Shown: piece by piece, positions 1 to 5,981 of the stretch
Layout: each line of letters opens with the position of its first letter
Numbering within the stretch: position 1 is the first letter of the stretch
Assembly: GCA_038234815.1 (NCBI GenBank)
Contig: JBBQSU010000042.1
Location: 1-25,010, forward strand
Reading direction: 5' to 3'
Source: JBBQSU01 sp038234815
Lineage (GTDB): Bacteria; Planctomycetota; Phycisphaerae; Tepidisphaerales; Tepidisphaeraceae
Length of the DNA: 25,010 nucleotides
Position numbers and translations under genes: made by a program
The notes under the pieces: generated by a model
Database searches by the model: none
What the model was told of the DNA's origin: nothing
Seen by the model: the letters and a program-made list of their open reading frames with translations, nothing else

Positions 1-36
1 CCGGGCGATGATGCCCCGCAGCGGCGGAGATGATCC

Positions 37-678
37 TCAGGCAGGCAAAGTCCTGATCCATTCCCGGAACGCACGCAGCATCGTATTTTCGTCCACGCCG
101 GGGATCATGTCGATAAATCGCTTAAGCTCTCCCACCGGCAAGAATGGGAAGGACCGGCCGTGCGTGCTGAGCGCGTATCGTCCCTCGGACTGAGGCATAA
201 GACATTCCAGTTTTTCGCCGTCGTACCGCCAGACTTCCGGGACTTTCATGGCTGCATAGATCGGCTCCCGATCAATCGCTCGATAGGAAATGTCGATCTC
301 AATCGCCAAATCTGGCGGAGGATCGATCGAGAAATCAATCCGGTCCTTTCCACGCACTCTGGCCTCATTGGCGATGTAGTAACACTCATCGGGCTTAAGC
401 CCGCGGTCGAGAACTTCATCGGAGTAAGTCGTTGAACCCAGAGATCCACGCGCGATGTTTCGCTCGAACGTCATAAGCTCGAGCAACTGTGCGATAAGCT
501 TCTTATCACGTTCATGTTGGGGCGGCGGGGACCTCAGTTCCATCCTTCCCTGGCTATAAGTCACACGAACGTTGCTGTCGCCAATCTCGCGGATGAACGA
601 TTGATAGAGCCGCCAAGAGGCTTCCTGAATCAAAAAATGATTCGGCGGATGGATCGATGGTGGATCGGTACGTGTCAT
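37..678 (-). CDS. Uma2 family (DUF820) restriction-endonuclease-fold protein
   Basis: The 213-aa protein has the layout of the Uma2/DUF820 family, a PD-(D/E)xK nuclease-fold group that is often multicopy in cyanobacteria and planctomycetes; the cellular role of most members is unknown. Visible family signatures are GRMELRSP (residues 45-52), PDLAIEIDIS (122-131, with D123 and E127 as the likely metal-binding acid pair) and PEVWRYDG (147-154). Its length is close to the family's usual ~190-210 aa. The ATG at 678 is the first start after the gap to the next gene, and no strong ribosome site is visible. It is followed out of the window on the same strand, and upstream lies a kinase-like gene 60 bp away. 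Target and activity cannot be told from sequence. Confidence 0.85.
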   Translation of the reverse strand: MTRTDPPSIHPPNHFLIQEASWRLYQSFIREIGDSNVRVTYSQGRMELRSPPPQHERDKKLIAQLLELMTFERNIARGSLGSTTYSDEVLDRGLKPDECYYIANEARVRGKDRIDFSIDPPPDLAIEIDISYRAIDREPIYAAMKVPEVWRYDGEKLECLMPQSEGRYALSTHGRSFPFLPVGELKRFIDMIPGVDENTMLRAFREWIRTLPA

Positions 679-738
679 TTGGATTCTCTGGACCGATCAT
701 TCATAACAAACAACGGGCCAGCCGGAGTTATTCGAGAA

Positions 739-1482
739 TCACCACACGACGGTTTCGAGATATCTCTGGATATCTCCGGCACTGTGAAAGCGATCGAGAA
801 TGAGGGAATCCTTCAGCCCACGGATGACGTCCTTCACCACTTTGGGCTGATCGGCGTAATGCTCGCGACCGCCCACGATCGTGTGGAACACCATGACCAG
901 ATTCAACACGTCCTTATGAATTTTGCTTTTCGTCGGCTTGCCCAGATCAAAGAAGTCCAACAGTTTCAATTCAAAGCTGATACCCGCGCGGCGGATCATG
1001 ACGTTGTCGTCGTGAATGTCCCCGTGATATTCCCCGCGGGCGTGGATCGGCGCGATCCCGCGGGCCAGGGCGTACAACACATGCAATGCTTCAAAGGCGC
1101 TCAATCGCTTGCGGGGCTGACTCGCTAAAAATTGGCTGAGTTTTTCCCCTTCCACCAGTTCGCTGATGACGACAATCACCTTTCGCTTCTTCACGGTGAC
1201 GATTTCCTGATGATGGTATTGCATCAGGATGGGGCAATGCCGTAGCGCATCGAGCTTCCGGGCATAGGCGATGGCGGCCTTGCCACGCGGATCGCGGTGC
1301 GGATAGTAAAATTTGGCCGCCCGATGAATGCCGGTAGTTTTTTCCACAATGGCATAAACTTCCCCTTCCCAACCGCCGCCCAGCGATGATTCGATGACGT
1401 ACTTTCCCCCCACCGTTCGGCCGGGTTCAAAATCGAATCGCTTGGGTTTCTTGCTCGGCCTGTACATGCGGGAAGGAATCAT
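739..1482 (-). CDS. Protein kinase-like protein, atypical (DFF instead of DFG)
   Basis: This 247-aa soluble protein is a single protein-kinase domain with no membrane segment. Seen in the sequence: a glycine-rich loop LGGGWEGEVY (34-43), the ATP-anchoring lysine in AAKFY (K57), a catalytic loop HGDIHDDN (153-160) with D155 and N160 in place, and a magnesium loop LLDFFDL (174-180) where the usual DFG is DFF. The HRD arginine is replaced and there is no clear APE motif, so the C-lobe is short. The catalytic-loop style HGD(I/L)H resembles the aminoglycoside-phosphotransferase / RIO / lipopolysaccharide-kinase side of the superfamily as much as Hanks kinases. It may be active on an unusual substrate or be a weak kinase. 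It is divergent from the plus-strand cluster starting at 1534, which contains a canonical kinase. Confidence 0.8.
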   Translation of the reverse strand: MIPSRMYRPSKKPKRFDFEPGRTVGGKYVIESSLGGGWEGEVYAIVEKTTGIHRAAKFYYPHRDPRGKAAIAYARKLDALRHCPILMQYHHQEIVTVKKRKVIVVISELVEGEKLSQFLASQPRKRLSAFEALHVLYALARGIAPIHARGEYHGDIHDDNVMIRRAGISFELKLLDFFDLGKPTKSKIHKDVLNLVMVFHTIVGGREHYADQPKVVKDVIRGLKDSLILDRFHSAGDIQRYLETVVW

Positions 1483-1494
1483 TGCGCCTTAACA

Positions 1495-1525
1495 TTGGGG
1501 CGTCAACGGCTTGCGGTGGTACAAT
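1495..1525 (+). promoter_or_regulatory. Candidate promoter, -10 TACAAT eight bases before ATG 1534
   Basis: TACAAT at 1520-1525 is one mismatch from the sigma-70 -10 consensus. A weak -35 (TTGGGG, 1495-1500) lies 19 bp upstream. Only eight bases separate the hexamer from the ATG at 1534, so transcription would start at or next to the start codon. This is inference from motif matching. Confidence 0.4.
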
Positions 1526-1533
1526 CGACTACC

Positions 1534-1926
1534 ATGGACCTCCTCAAGGGGATTCTGGGTAAGATTGTCACAGGAATCGTGGCTCTGGCCGTTCTGGCGG
1601 GGGCGATTTCATGGTTTGGGCTATCTCCCGAGCAGCGGAGCGATTTCCTCCAAAATGCCGGAAAAATCGCCGCCTGGGCCGGCATCGTGCTAATTTTCCC
1701 ATTTGCCACGATTTTCGTCATCCGCAGGGTAGGCTGCCTTGAAAGCAACCTCGCCGGTGCGATTTTGGTTTTTACCTATTCTGCGGCGGAAATCATTGCC
1801 CTGATCGGGCTTCTCGGCGCGCCGCCTTCGGGTGGGATTTCCTGGCTTTTTCTAACGCTCGGTGCGCTGCTGACTACGGTATATAATCTGCTCATCTGCG
1901 ACTGGCTCGCGGAAAGGTTTGAATAG
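1534..1926 (+). CDS. Small integral membrane protein of unknown function
   Basis: I do not recognise this 130-aa protein. It has an N-terminal hydrophobic helix (about residues 7-29), a second around 43-62, and two further hydrophobic stretches (about 70-94 and 98-118), so it probably spans the membrane four times, with a short acidic C-terminus. The ATG at 1534 is preferred over an in-frame TTG at 1495 because it follows the TACAAT hexamer and starts directly into the first helix. Its stop codon (1924-1926) abuts the ATG of the next gene, a Ser/Thr kinase, with zero spacing, so the two are almost certainly co-transcribed and translationally coupled. A membrane partner of the kinase is a reasonable but untested guess. 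Confidence 0.7.
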   Translation: MDLLKGILGKIVTGIVALAVLAGAISWFGLSPEQRSDFLQNAGKIAAWAGIVLIFPFATIFVIRRVGCLESNLAGAILVFTYSAAEIIALIGLLGAPPSGGISWLFLTLGALLTTVYNLLICDWLAERFE

Positions 1927-2931
1927 ATGCCGCACGTGGATCAGCGTATCAGCGAATATGTACTTGAATCCCCGCTTGGTCGCGGGGCATTCGGCGAGGT
2001 CTGGTGCGCGCACCACCACGTGTGGGCCGATCAGCACGTGGCGATTAAAATTCCCACCCACACGGAATACGTCCGGCAGCTTCAGCGCGAAGGCGCTTCG
2101 ATCCAAGGCTTGTTGCATCCTAACATCGTCCGCGCGATGGGGTTTGATCCGTATGCCGATCCCCCCTACCTGGTGATGGAATTCGTTCCCGGGACTAACC
2201 TGCGCGTTCCGATCCAGAGCAAGTCGCTGTCGATCGATCAGGCGGTGCAGGTCCTCCGGCAGGTGCTGAGGGGGCTGGGGTATGCCCACGGGCGCAATGT
2301 GGTACACCGAGACGTTAAGCCAGAAAACATCCTGCTCCATGAGCGCACCGCTAGGGAGGGCTTCGCAACCGAGGGGCTGGTGAAATTGACGGACTTCGGA
2401 CTCGGCGCCGTTTCCGTCGCTGCCGAATCGATCGTTTTATCAATGGAAGGCCCTGCGGCGAAAAATCTGGCCGGCACGCTCGAATACATGTCGCCCGAGC
2501 AACGCGCCGGCGCTTCGGTTGATGCCCGGTCCGATCTCTATGCCTGCGGGGTGGTTCTGTTTGAGATGTTGACCGGTGAGCGCCCCGCGGGAAACGAACT
2601 GCCCAGCGATCTGAACCCTGCGGTCCCGAAAAATATCGATACCGTTTTCCGTAAGGCTTACGCCCGGCTGGAGAACCGATATGAATCGGCGGAACACTTC
2701 CTGGCGGATTTGACGCAGGCCCCGGCACCGAAACAAATGTCAACCCGACGCCAGTGTCCGAGCTGCCGGGCCAGCGTGCTGGCTGGCGACCAGTTTTGCA
2801 CCGATTGTGGAACGCAATTGGTGGCCAATGTTCGCCGGTGCCCGCGCTGCGGCGGATATCCCGACCCGACCGACCGGTTCTGCGTGTTTTGTGGTGAACC
2901 CGCGCCGCCGGTGCTGGTGGCGATAGCATAA
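1927..2931 (+). CDS. Hanks-type Ser/Thr protein kinase with two C-terminal zinc ribbons
   Basis: The 334-aa protein carries a complete eukaryotic-like kinase domain at residues ~11-262. Motifs are LGRGAFGEV (17-25), VAIK with K41, helix-C E55, HRDVKPEN (127-134; catalytic D129), TDFG (155-158) and MSPEQ (188-192). It should therefore be catalytically competent. A short linker leads to two treble-clef/zinc-ribbon units: C277xxC280 with C291xxC294, then C305xxC308 with C319xxC322. Unlike PknB-type kinases there is no transmembrane helix or extracellular sensor, so the ribbons probably supply partner or target binding. The start ATG directly follows the stop of the upstream membrane protein. The gene 40 bp downstream also ends in a zinc ribbon, which suggests a shared partner or complex. 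The substrate is unknown. Confidence 0.93.
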   Translation: MPHVDQRISEYVLESPLGRGAFGEVWCAHHHVWADQHVAIKIPTHTEYVRQLQREGASIQGLLHPNIVRAMGFDPYADPPYLVMEFVPGTNLRVPIQSKSLSIDQAVQVLRQVLRGLGYAHGRNVVHRDVKPENILLHERTAREGFATEGLVKLTDFGLGAVSVAAESIVLSMEGPAAKNLAGTLEYMSPEQRAGASVDARSDLYACGVVLFEMLTGERPAGNELPSDLNPAVPKNIDTVFRKAYARLENRYESAEHFLADLTQAPAPKQMSTRRQCPSCRASVLAGDQFCTDCGTQLVANVRRCPRCGGYPDPTDRFCVFCGEPAPPVLVAIA

Positions 2932-2971
2932 GGCAACTATTTTTGGAGAATGGCAAGAAGGGAAGCGAGAA

Positions 2972-3250
2972 TTGGAGAATCTTTTCGTCATTGGCGGCCT
3001 GTTTTTGCTGGTGATGGTCATCACCGTGGTGGCTTTCGTCGGCTGGGTCATCGTGCGCATTATTGGCCTGATTGGTGGCACGCTGTTCGGCTGGACCAAG
3101 ACTGTGGCGAAACCGCCGGCGACTTTCCGTCGTTGCCCGCGTGATAAGTGCCGCGCCGATAACCCCATGGAGGCCAACTTCTGTCGTCGCTGTGGCGTGC
3201 GCCTACAAGCAGCGCCAAAAATTCTGCCCGGAAAGGCCGCGCTCTGGTGA
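2972..3250 (+). CDS. Membrane-anchored zinc-ribbon protein (TTG start)
   Basis: This is a 92-aa protein with one long hydrophobic N-terminal segment (residues ~5-39, possibly a helical hairpin) and a cytoplasmic C-terminal zinc ribbon built from C55/C60 and C71/C74 (C-x4-C then FCRRCG). The spacing and the PMEANFCRRCG wording resemble the zinc ribbons at the end of the upstream kinase. The start is a TTG at 2972, preceded by a purine-rich GGAAGCGAGA (2961-2970); no ATG gives the hydrophobic segment. It lies 40 bp after the kinase on the same strand, likely in the same operon. The function is unknown; a membrane dock or adaptor for the kinase is inferred only from position and the matching zinc module. 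Confidence 0.6.
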   Translation: MENLFVIGGLFLLVMVITVVAFVGWVIVRIIGLIGGTLFGWTKTVAKPPATFRRCPRDKCRADNPMEANFCRRCGVRLQAAPKILPGKAALW

Positions 3251-3323
3251 AAGCGCGGGCGATCTCGCACAATGATTTGTTAGAGCGTTCTGGACGGAAC
3301 CGATCGACCGAACGGATCGATGT

Positions 3324-3458
3324 ATGCGGCAAATTTACATCCTTCTTTCGGTCGCGGGCTGGATATGGGCAGTAGTGCTGGCCATCGCAATCCTGCTCTC
3401 GCCGAAGCGCCCGGCCGAATCCGCACGGTCAACCCCCGACCCCACCGATGCCCACTGA
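3324..3458 (+). CDS. 44-aa single-pass membrane peptide overlapping the next gene
   Basis: This short reading frame runs from ATG 3324 to TGA 3456-3458. It encodes a basic N-terminus (MRQ), a hydrophobic helix covering about residues 4-26 that includes W13 and W15, and a polar Pro/Ser/Asp tail (27-44). The final 11 bases overlap the start of the 472-aa gene (ATG 3448), a spacing typical of translationally coupled genes. No strong Shine-Dalgarno sequence is visible upstream. Evidence that it is real is the well-formed transmembrane helix and the tight overlap; there is no recognised homologue. It may be a regulatory or anchoring peptide for the downstream protein. Confidence 0.5.
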   Translation: MRQIYILLSVAGWIWAVVLAIAILLSPKRPAESARSTPDPTDAH

Positions 3459-4866
3459 AGCTCAACATCATCGGCAGACCGAAACGCAGTTCATGCAGCA
3501 TGTGCGTGCCTTGCTGGATGATCCGCGCTTGCGCATCGATACCACACTGGGCAGCAGGCCGGTCGTCGGCCTGGCCCGCGAGATCAAATCCGATAATTCC
3601 GCCGTCGAACTTAAACGGGCCATGACTGAACTGAACCGCCCCGACCGCGCCTTGCAGGAGCAAATGCCCCAAGGCGAAATCCTCGACCTCTGGCTTTCCA
3701 AGGCCAGCTTTTTTGGCCTGTTCAAACGGTCTGTGGGCCGACTGAAGGTGGTCTGCGTTTCGCCGGTGCGCTCCATTCTGGCCGGTCAGCCCACAGAGAC
3801 CATCAAACCCCCGGCACTGGCCAAAATCCTTTCGCAGGCCGTCCCTGAAACCAAGGTTCCGACAACGCTCGTCGTCCTCTCCACCAGCGGATTTTCCATC
3901 GAAGCCCACGAGTTGGCCGAGCGCCGCGCCGACCGAACCGTGATCCTTATCGAACCCAACGCCGCAGGCGGGTGGGACGTTTTCGGCCCGCCCGAAACCC
4001 GCGCGGTGGCCGAGCTTTTTGATCCCGAGGCCGAGGCCGAAAAACGCTCCCGCATCGTTTCGATGATTGAGGCGCAATCGCCGGATTTGAGCGGATCGGG
4101 CATCGCCAGTGACAAGCTCGCCGCCAAGGCCCAACTCCCCGTTTCCTTCGTTGAAAATCAACTGAAACAATACAGCAAGTCGCAGGCGGGCCTGACCGCC
4201 AAGCGTCTGGACGGCCGCGTGGTCTTGTTCCGTCAGGGCCAGGCTGCCAACGGAGGTTCATCCATGCCACTGATCGATCGCATGAAATCACTCTTCTCGG
4301 GCAAAGGCGACATCGAGAAAAAGATTGCGTTGCTTTCAGAGCGCCGCGCGGTGCTCAGCCAGCAACGCGACCGCGCGTATGAGGAAATGGGCAGCATCGA
4401 ACACCGCGAGTCGGCGTTGAAGGCCGAATTCGCCCAAGCCTCGGCTGAAGCCGGCAAGCGACGGATCACCGGACAGATTTTGCAGCTGCGAAAGGACTTG
4501 GATCGCCGGCAGCAATTGATCGGCGTTCTAAACCAGCAGGTGGAGGTGGTCAGCACGCATCTGCACAACTTGCAGCTCTTGCAGCAAGGCCAAACCGCGA
4601 AGTTGCCCGACAATGACGAGATCGTGCAGGACGCAGCCCGTGCCGAAGAGATGCTGGCCGGATTGCAGGCCAATGTTGAAATCGCCACCGGGGCCAGCGC
4701 GTCGGCATCGACTTCGCTTTCGGCCGAAGAACAGGCTCTCTACGAGGAATTGCAAGGGACGGTGGAGAAAGCCCAGTCAGTGGGGCAGGCGACATCGGTG
4801 CCCAACCCCACCGCGCCGCAGGCGCAACACGCGGCGCAGAAGTCGCGCGAGGCGCAGGCCGAATAG
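3448..4866 (+). CDS. Unrecognised 472-aa protein: alpha/beta region, winged-helix-like region, C-terminal coiled coil
   Basis: I cannot name this soluble 472-aa protein. Residues 1-190 look alpha/beta, with core strands such as LKVVCVS (99-105), TTLVVLST (139-146) and RTVILIEP (163-170). Residues ~199-263 (from SRIVSMIEAQ to RVVLFRQG) have the helix-helix-helix-strand pattern of a winged helix. From residue 273 a new segment begins (MPLIDRMKSLFSGK) and runs into long charged helices up to ~residue 412, then a low-complexity Ala/Ser/Gln-rich tail. The helical part, with a small LF-containing N-helix, two long helices and a terminal EEMLAGL helix, resembles the layout of PspA/Vipp1/ESCRT-III proteins. 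That resemblance is by eye only. The gene lies between a membrane peptide (11-bp overlap) and a polytopic membrane protein. Confidence 0.75.
   Translation: MPTEAQHHRQTETQFMQHVRALLDDPRLRIDTTLGSRPVVGLAREIKSDNSAVELKRAMTELNRPDRALQEQMPQGEILDLWLSKASFFGLFKRSVGRLKVVCVSPVRSILAGQPTETIKPPALAKILSQAVPETKVPTTLVVLSTSGFSIEAHELAERRADRTVILIEPNAAGGWDVFGPPETRAVAELFDPEAEAEKRSRIVSMIEAQSPDLSGSGIASDKLAAKAQLPVSFVENQLKQYSKSQAGLTAKRLDGRVVLFRQGQAANGGSSMPLIDRMKSLFSGKGDIEKKIALLSERRAVLSQQRDRAYEEMGSIEHRESALKAEFAQASAEAGKRRITGQILQLRKDLDRRQQLIGVLNQQVEVVSTHLHNLQLLQQGQTAKLPDNDEIVQDAARAEEMLAGLQANVEIATGASASASTSLSAEEQALYEELQGTVEKAQSVGQATSVPNPTAPQAQHAAQKSREAQAE
4252..4256 (+). promoter_or_regulatory. Internal Shine-Dalgarno GGAGG before in-frame ATG 4264
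   Basis: A perfect GGAGG stands seven bases upstream of an in-frame ATG inside the 472-aa gene, exactly where the coiled-coil segment begins. It would drive synthesis of a separate 200-aa C-terminal product (4264-4866). It is stronger than the site visible for most other genes in this window. Confidence 0.5.
4264..4866 (+). CDS. Possible internal-start product: 200-aa PspA/ESCRT-III-like helical protein
   Basis: This is a predicted alternative product in the same frame as the 472-aa gene, starting at ATG 4264. It begins MPLIDRMKSLFSGKGDIEKK, like the short amphipathic N-helix of PspA/Vipp1/Snf7 proteins (typically MxLFxR...). It continues with about 140 residues of nearly unbroken helix rich in Lys, Arg, Glu and Gln, contains a breaker at KLPDNDEI (product residues ~113-120), and a last helix with EEMLAGL (~129-135). 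The tail is low complexity. Such proteins bind and remodel membranes, but assignment here rests on helix layout, not on a recognised signature. It could also simply be the coiled-coil domain of the longer protein. Confidence 0.35.
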   Translation: MPLIDRMKSLFSGKGDIEKKIALLSERRAVLSQQRDRAYEEMGSIEHRESALKAEFAQASAEAGKRRITGQILQLRKDLDRRQQLIGVLNQQVEVVSTHLHNLQLLQQGQTAKLPDNDEIVQDAARAEEMLAGLQANVEIATGASASASTSLSAEEQALYEELQGTVEKAQSVGQATSVPNPTAPQAQHAAQKSREAQAE

Positions 4867-4892
4867 GAAGGCCCCCACCCAAAGCGGCCACA

Positions 4893-4907
4893 TCCGGTCC
4901 GACCGGA
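4893..4907 (+). repeat. Short hairpin TCCGGT / ACCGGA
   Basis: A six-base inverted repeat with a three-base loop sits 27 bp after the 472-aa gene and before the promoter-like signal of the next gene. It lacks a following T-run, so it is not a convincing terminator. Confidence 0.25.
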
Positions 4908-4920
4908 AAGTCCCCGCCGG

Positions 4921-4950
4921 TTGCGGGCGCAGGGGATCAACGGATACTGT
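4921..4950 (+). promoter_or_regulatory. Candidate promoter TTGCGG-18-TACTGT
   Basis: TTGCGG (4921-4926) and TACTGT (4945-4950) are separated by 18 bp, and the ATG of the membrane-protein gene lies eight bases after the -10. The same close spacing occurs before other genes here, which suggests a nearly leaderless transcript. Both hexamers are imperfect. Confidence 0.35.
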
Positions 4951-4958
4951 AAAGCGAT

Positions 4959-5831
4959 ATGAAATTGAATCGCGCGATCATTCGACTTGGCGAAGGAAAC
5001 GTCTGGACGGGACTTTCCTGGCAGGAGCGCTCGCTGATCGGCGTCGCCGTGTTTGGTTGCGCGGGCGCGACTTATCTGCTCTCGTCGTGGCTGCGTTGGC
5101 CGGTCACGCCGGGGTATCAGGTATCACTGCTGGCTGGACCGTCGGCAGTGATGGGCTTGCTGGTCGCGCTCCTGGCGATTCTCGTCTCAACCGTTCTGTC
5201 CATTGTTATCGTTCGCGAAGTAGAGTTTGAGGCCGGATTCCTCTGCGCTGCTGCGGGGCTGGGCATCCTTTCGCTCCGCGGGGGTACGGTCGGCAATCTG
5301 CTCCGATCCGGGGGCGCAGGCGTTTATGGCTGGATGATTCTGGAAACCCTCCTGCTGGCCGGCATCCTCTGGTCGGCTTGGGTGTTGCTGAACGAAGCCT
5401 TGCGACGCGGACTGCTGGCCGACGAGCTTTCGTCCGTCGCCAGCGAAAACTCCGCGCCGATCGGTCAAAAGTTCGTCGCCCTTCTTATCAGTGTTGCCGT
5501 CACAATCATCGTCGTCACCATTCTGGCTCAAACCGACGCCAAGAAGCAGGTGCTATGGGCAGTGGGTATCGGTTCGTGCGTTGGCGCATTGGTGGGCCAT
5601 CAGATGACGCCCGTGCGGCCCAGCCTCTGGTTCTGGACCGCGCCGCTCGTCACCGGGTTAATCGGATACACTTGGGCGCTGGCCAGCCCGGGCAACGCGA
5701 TCATCGGCGTTCCGGCCAATCCCATGGCCAGCGCCGCTCCGCTGGACTATGCCAGTGTGGGTGTAGTCGGCGCGATCCTCGGGTACTGGATCAGCCGCCG
5801 GTGGCACGCCAATAAGGGACTGGAAGAATAA
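4959..5831 (+). CDS. Polytopic inner-membrane protein of unknown function
   Basis: The 290-aa protein is strongly hydrophobic with about eight predicted membrane segments: near residues 25-46, 55-85 (probably two), 92-108, 121-145, 170-191, 197-212, 222-241 and 265-284. A polar cytoplasmic or periplasmic loop (~146-169) carries several acidic residues, and the C-terminus is charged. No transporter or enzyme signature was recognised, so no function is assigned. The start is ATG 4959. It is the last gene of the plus-strand cluster that also holds the zinc-ribbon kinase and the coiled-coil protein, and it ends about 110 bp before the lysC promoter. Confidence 0.75.
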   Translation: MKLNRAIIRLGEGNVWTGLSWQERSLIGVAVFGCAGATYLLSSWLRWPVTPGYQVSLLAGPSAVMGLLVALLAILVSTVLSIVIVREVEFEAGFLCAAAGLGILSLRGGTVGNLLRSGGAGVYGWMILETLLLAGILWSAWVLLNEALRRGLLADELSSVASENSAPIGQKFVALLISVAVTIIVVTILAQTDAKKQVLWAVGIGSCVGALVGHQMTPVRPSLWFWTAPLVTGLIGYTWALASPGNAIIGVPANPMASAAPLDYASVGVVGAILGYWISRRWHANKGLEE

Positions 5832-5920
5832 CCGTGTAACGGGGTTTGCGCCGACGGTGATGCGGTCGCATCCACTGGGCAGGGCAAGCATATGCGACTA
5901 AGAACGTGCCGCGACGGAGT

Positions 5921-5948
5921 TTGAGTAAGCGATCGATTTTCCTATAAT
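5921..5948 (+). promoter_or_regulatory. lysC promoter, TTGAGT-16-TATAAT
   Basis: A perfect TATAAT at 5943-5948 has a good -35 (TTGAGT, 5921-5926) 16 bp upstream. It lies 33 bases before the lysC ATG. It is one of the best sigma-70-type promoters in the window. Confidence 0.65.
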
Positions 5949-5981
5949 CCCGGCTCGTTCTTAAGCTCAGACGGACTAGAT

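Noticed and set aside
3280..4170. Minus-strand open frame of 296 codons opposite the 472-aa gene
   Set aside because: Composition is Gly/Phe/Arg-rich with no domain signature; the plus-strand frame has normal codon use, overlaps a small gene sensibly and has a ribosome site.
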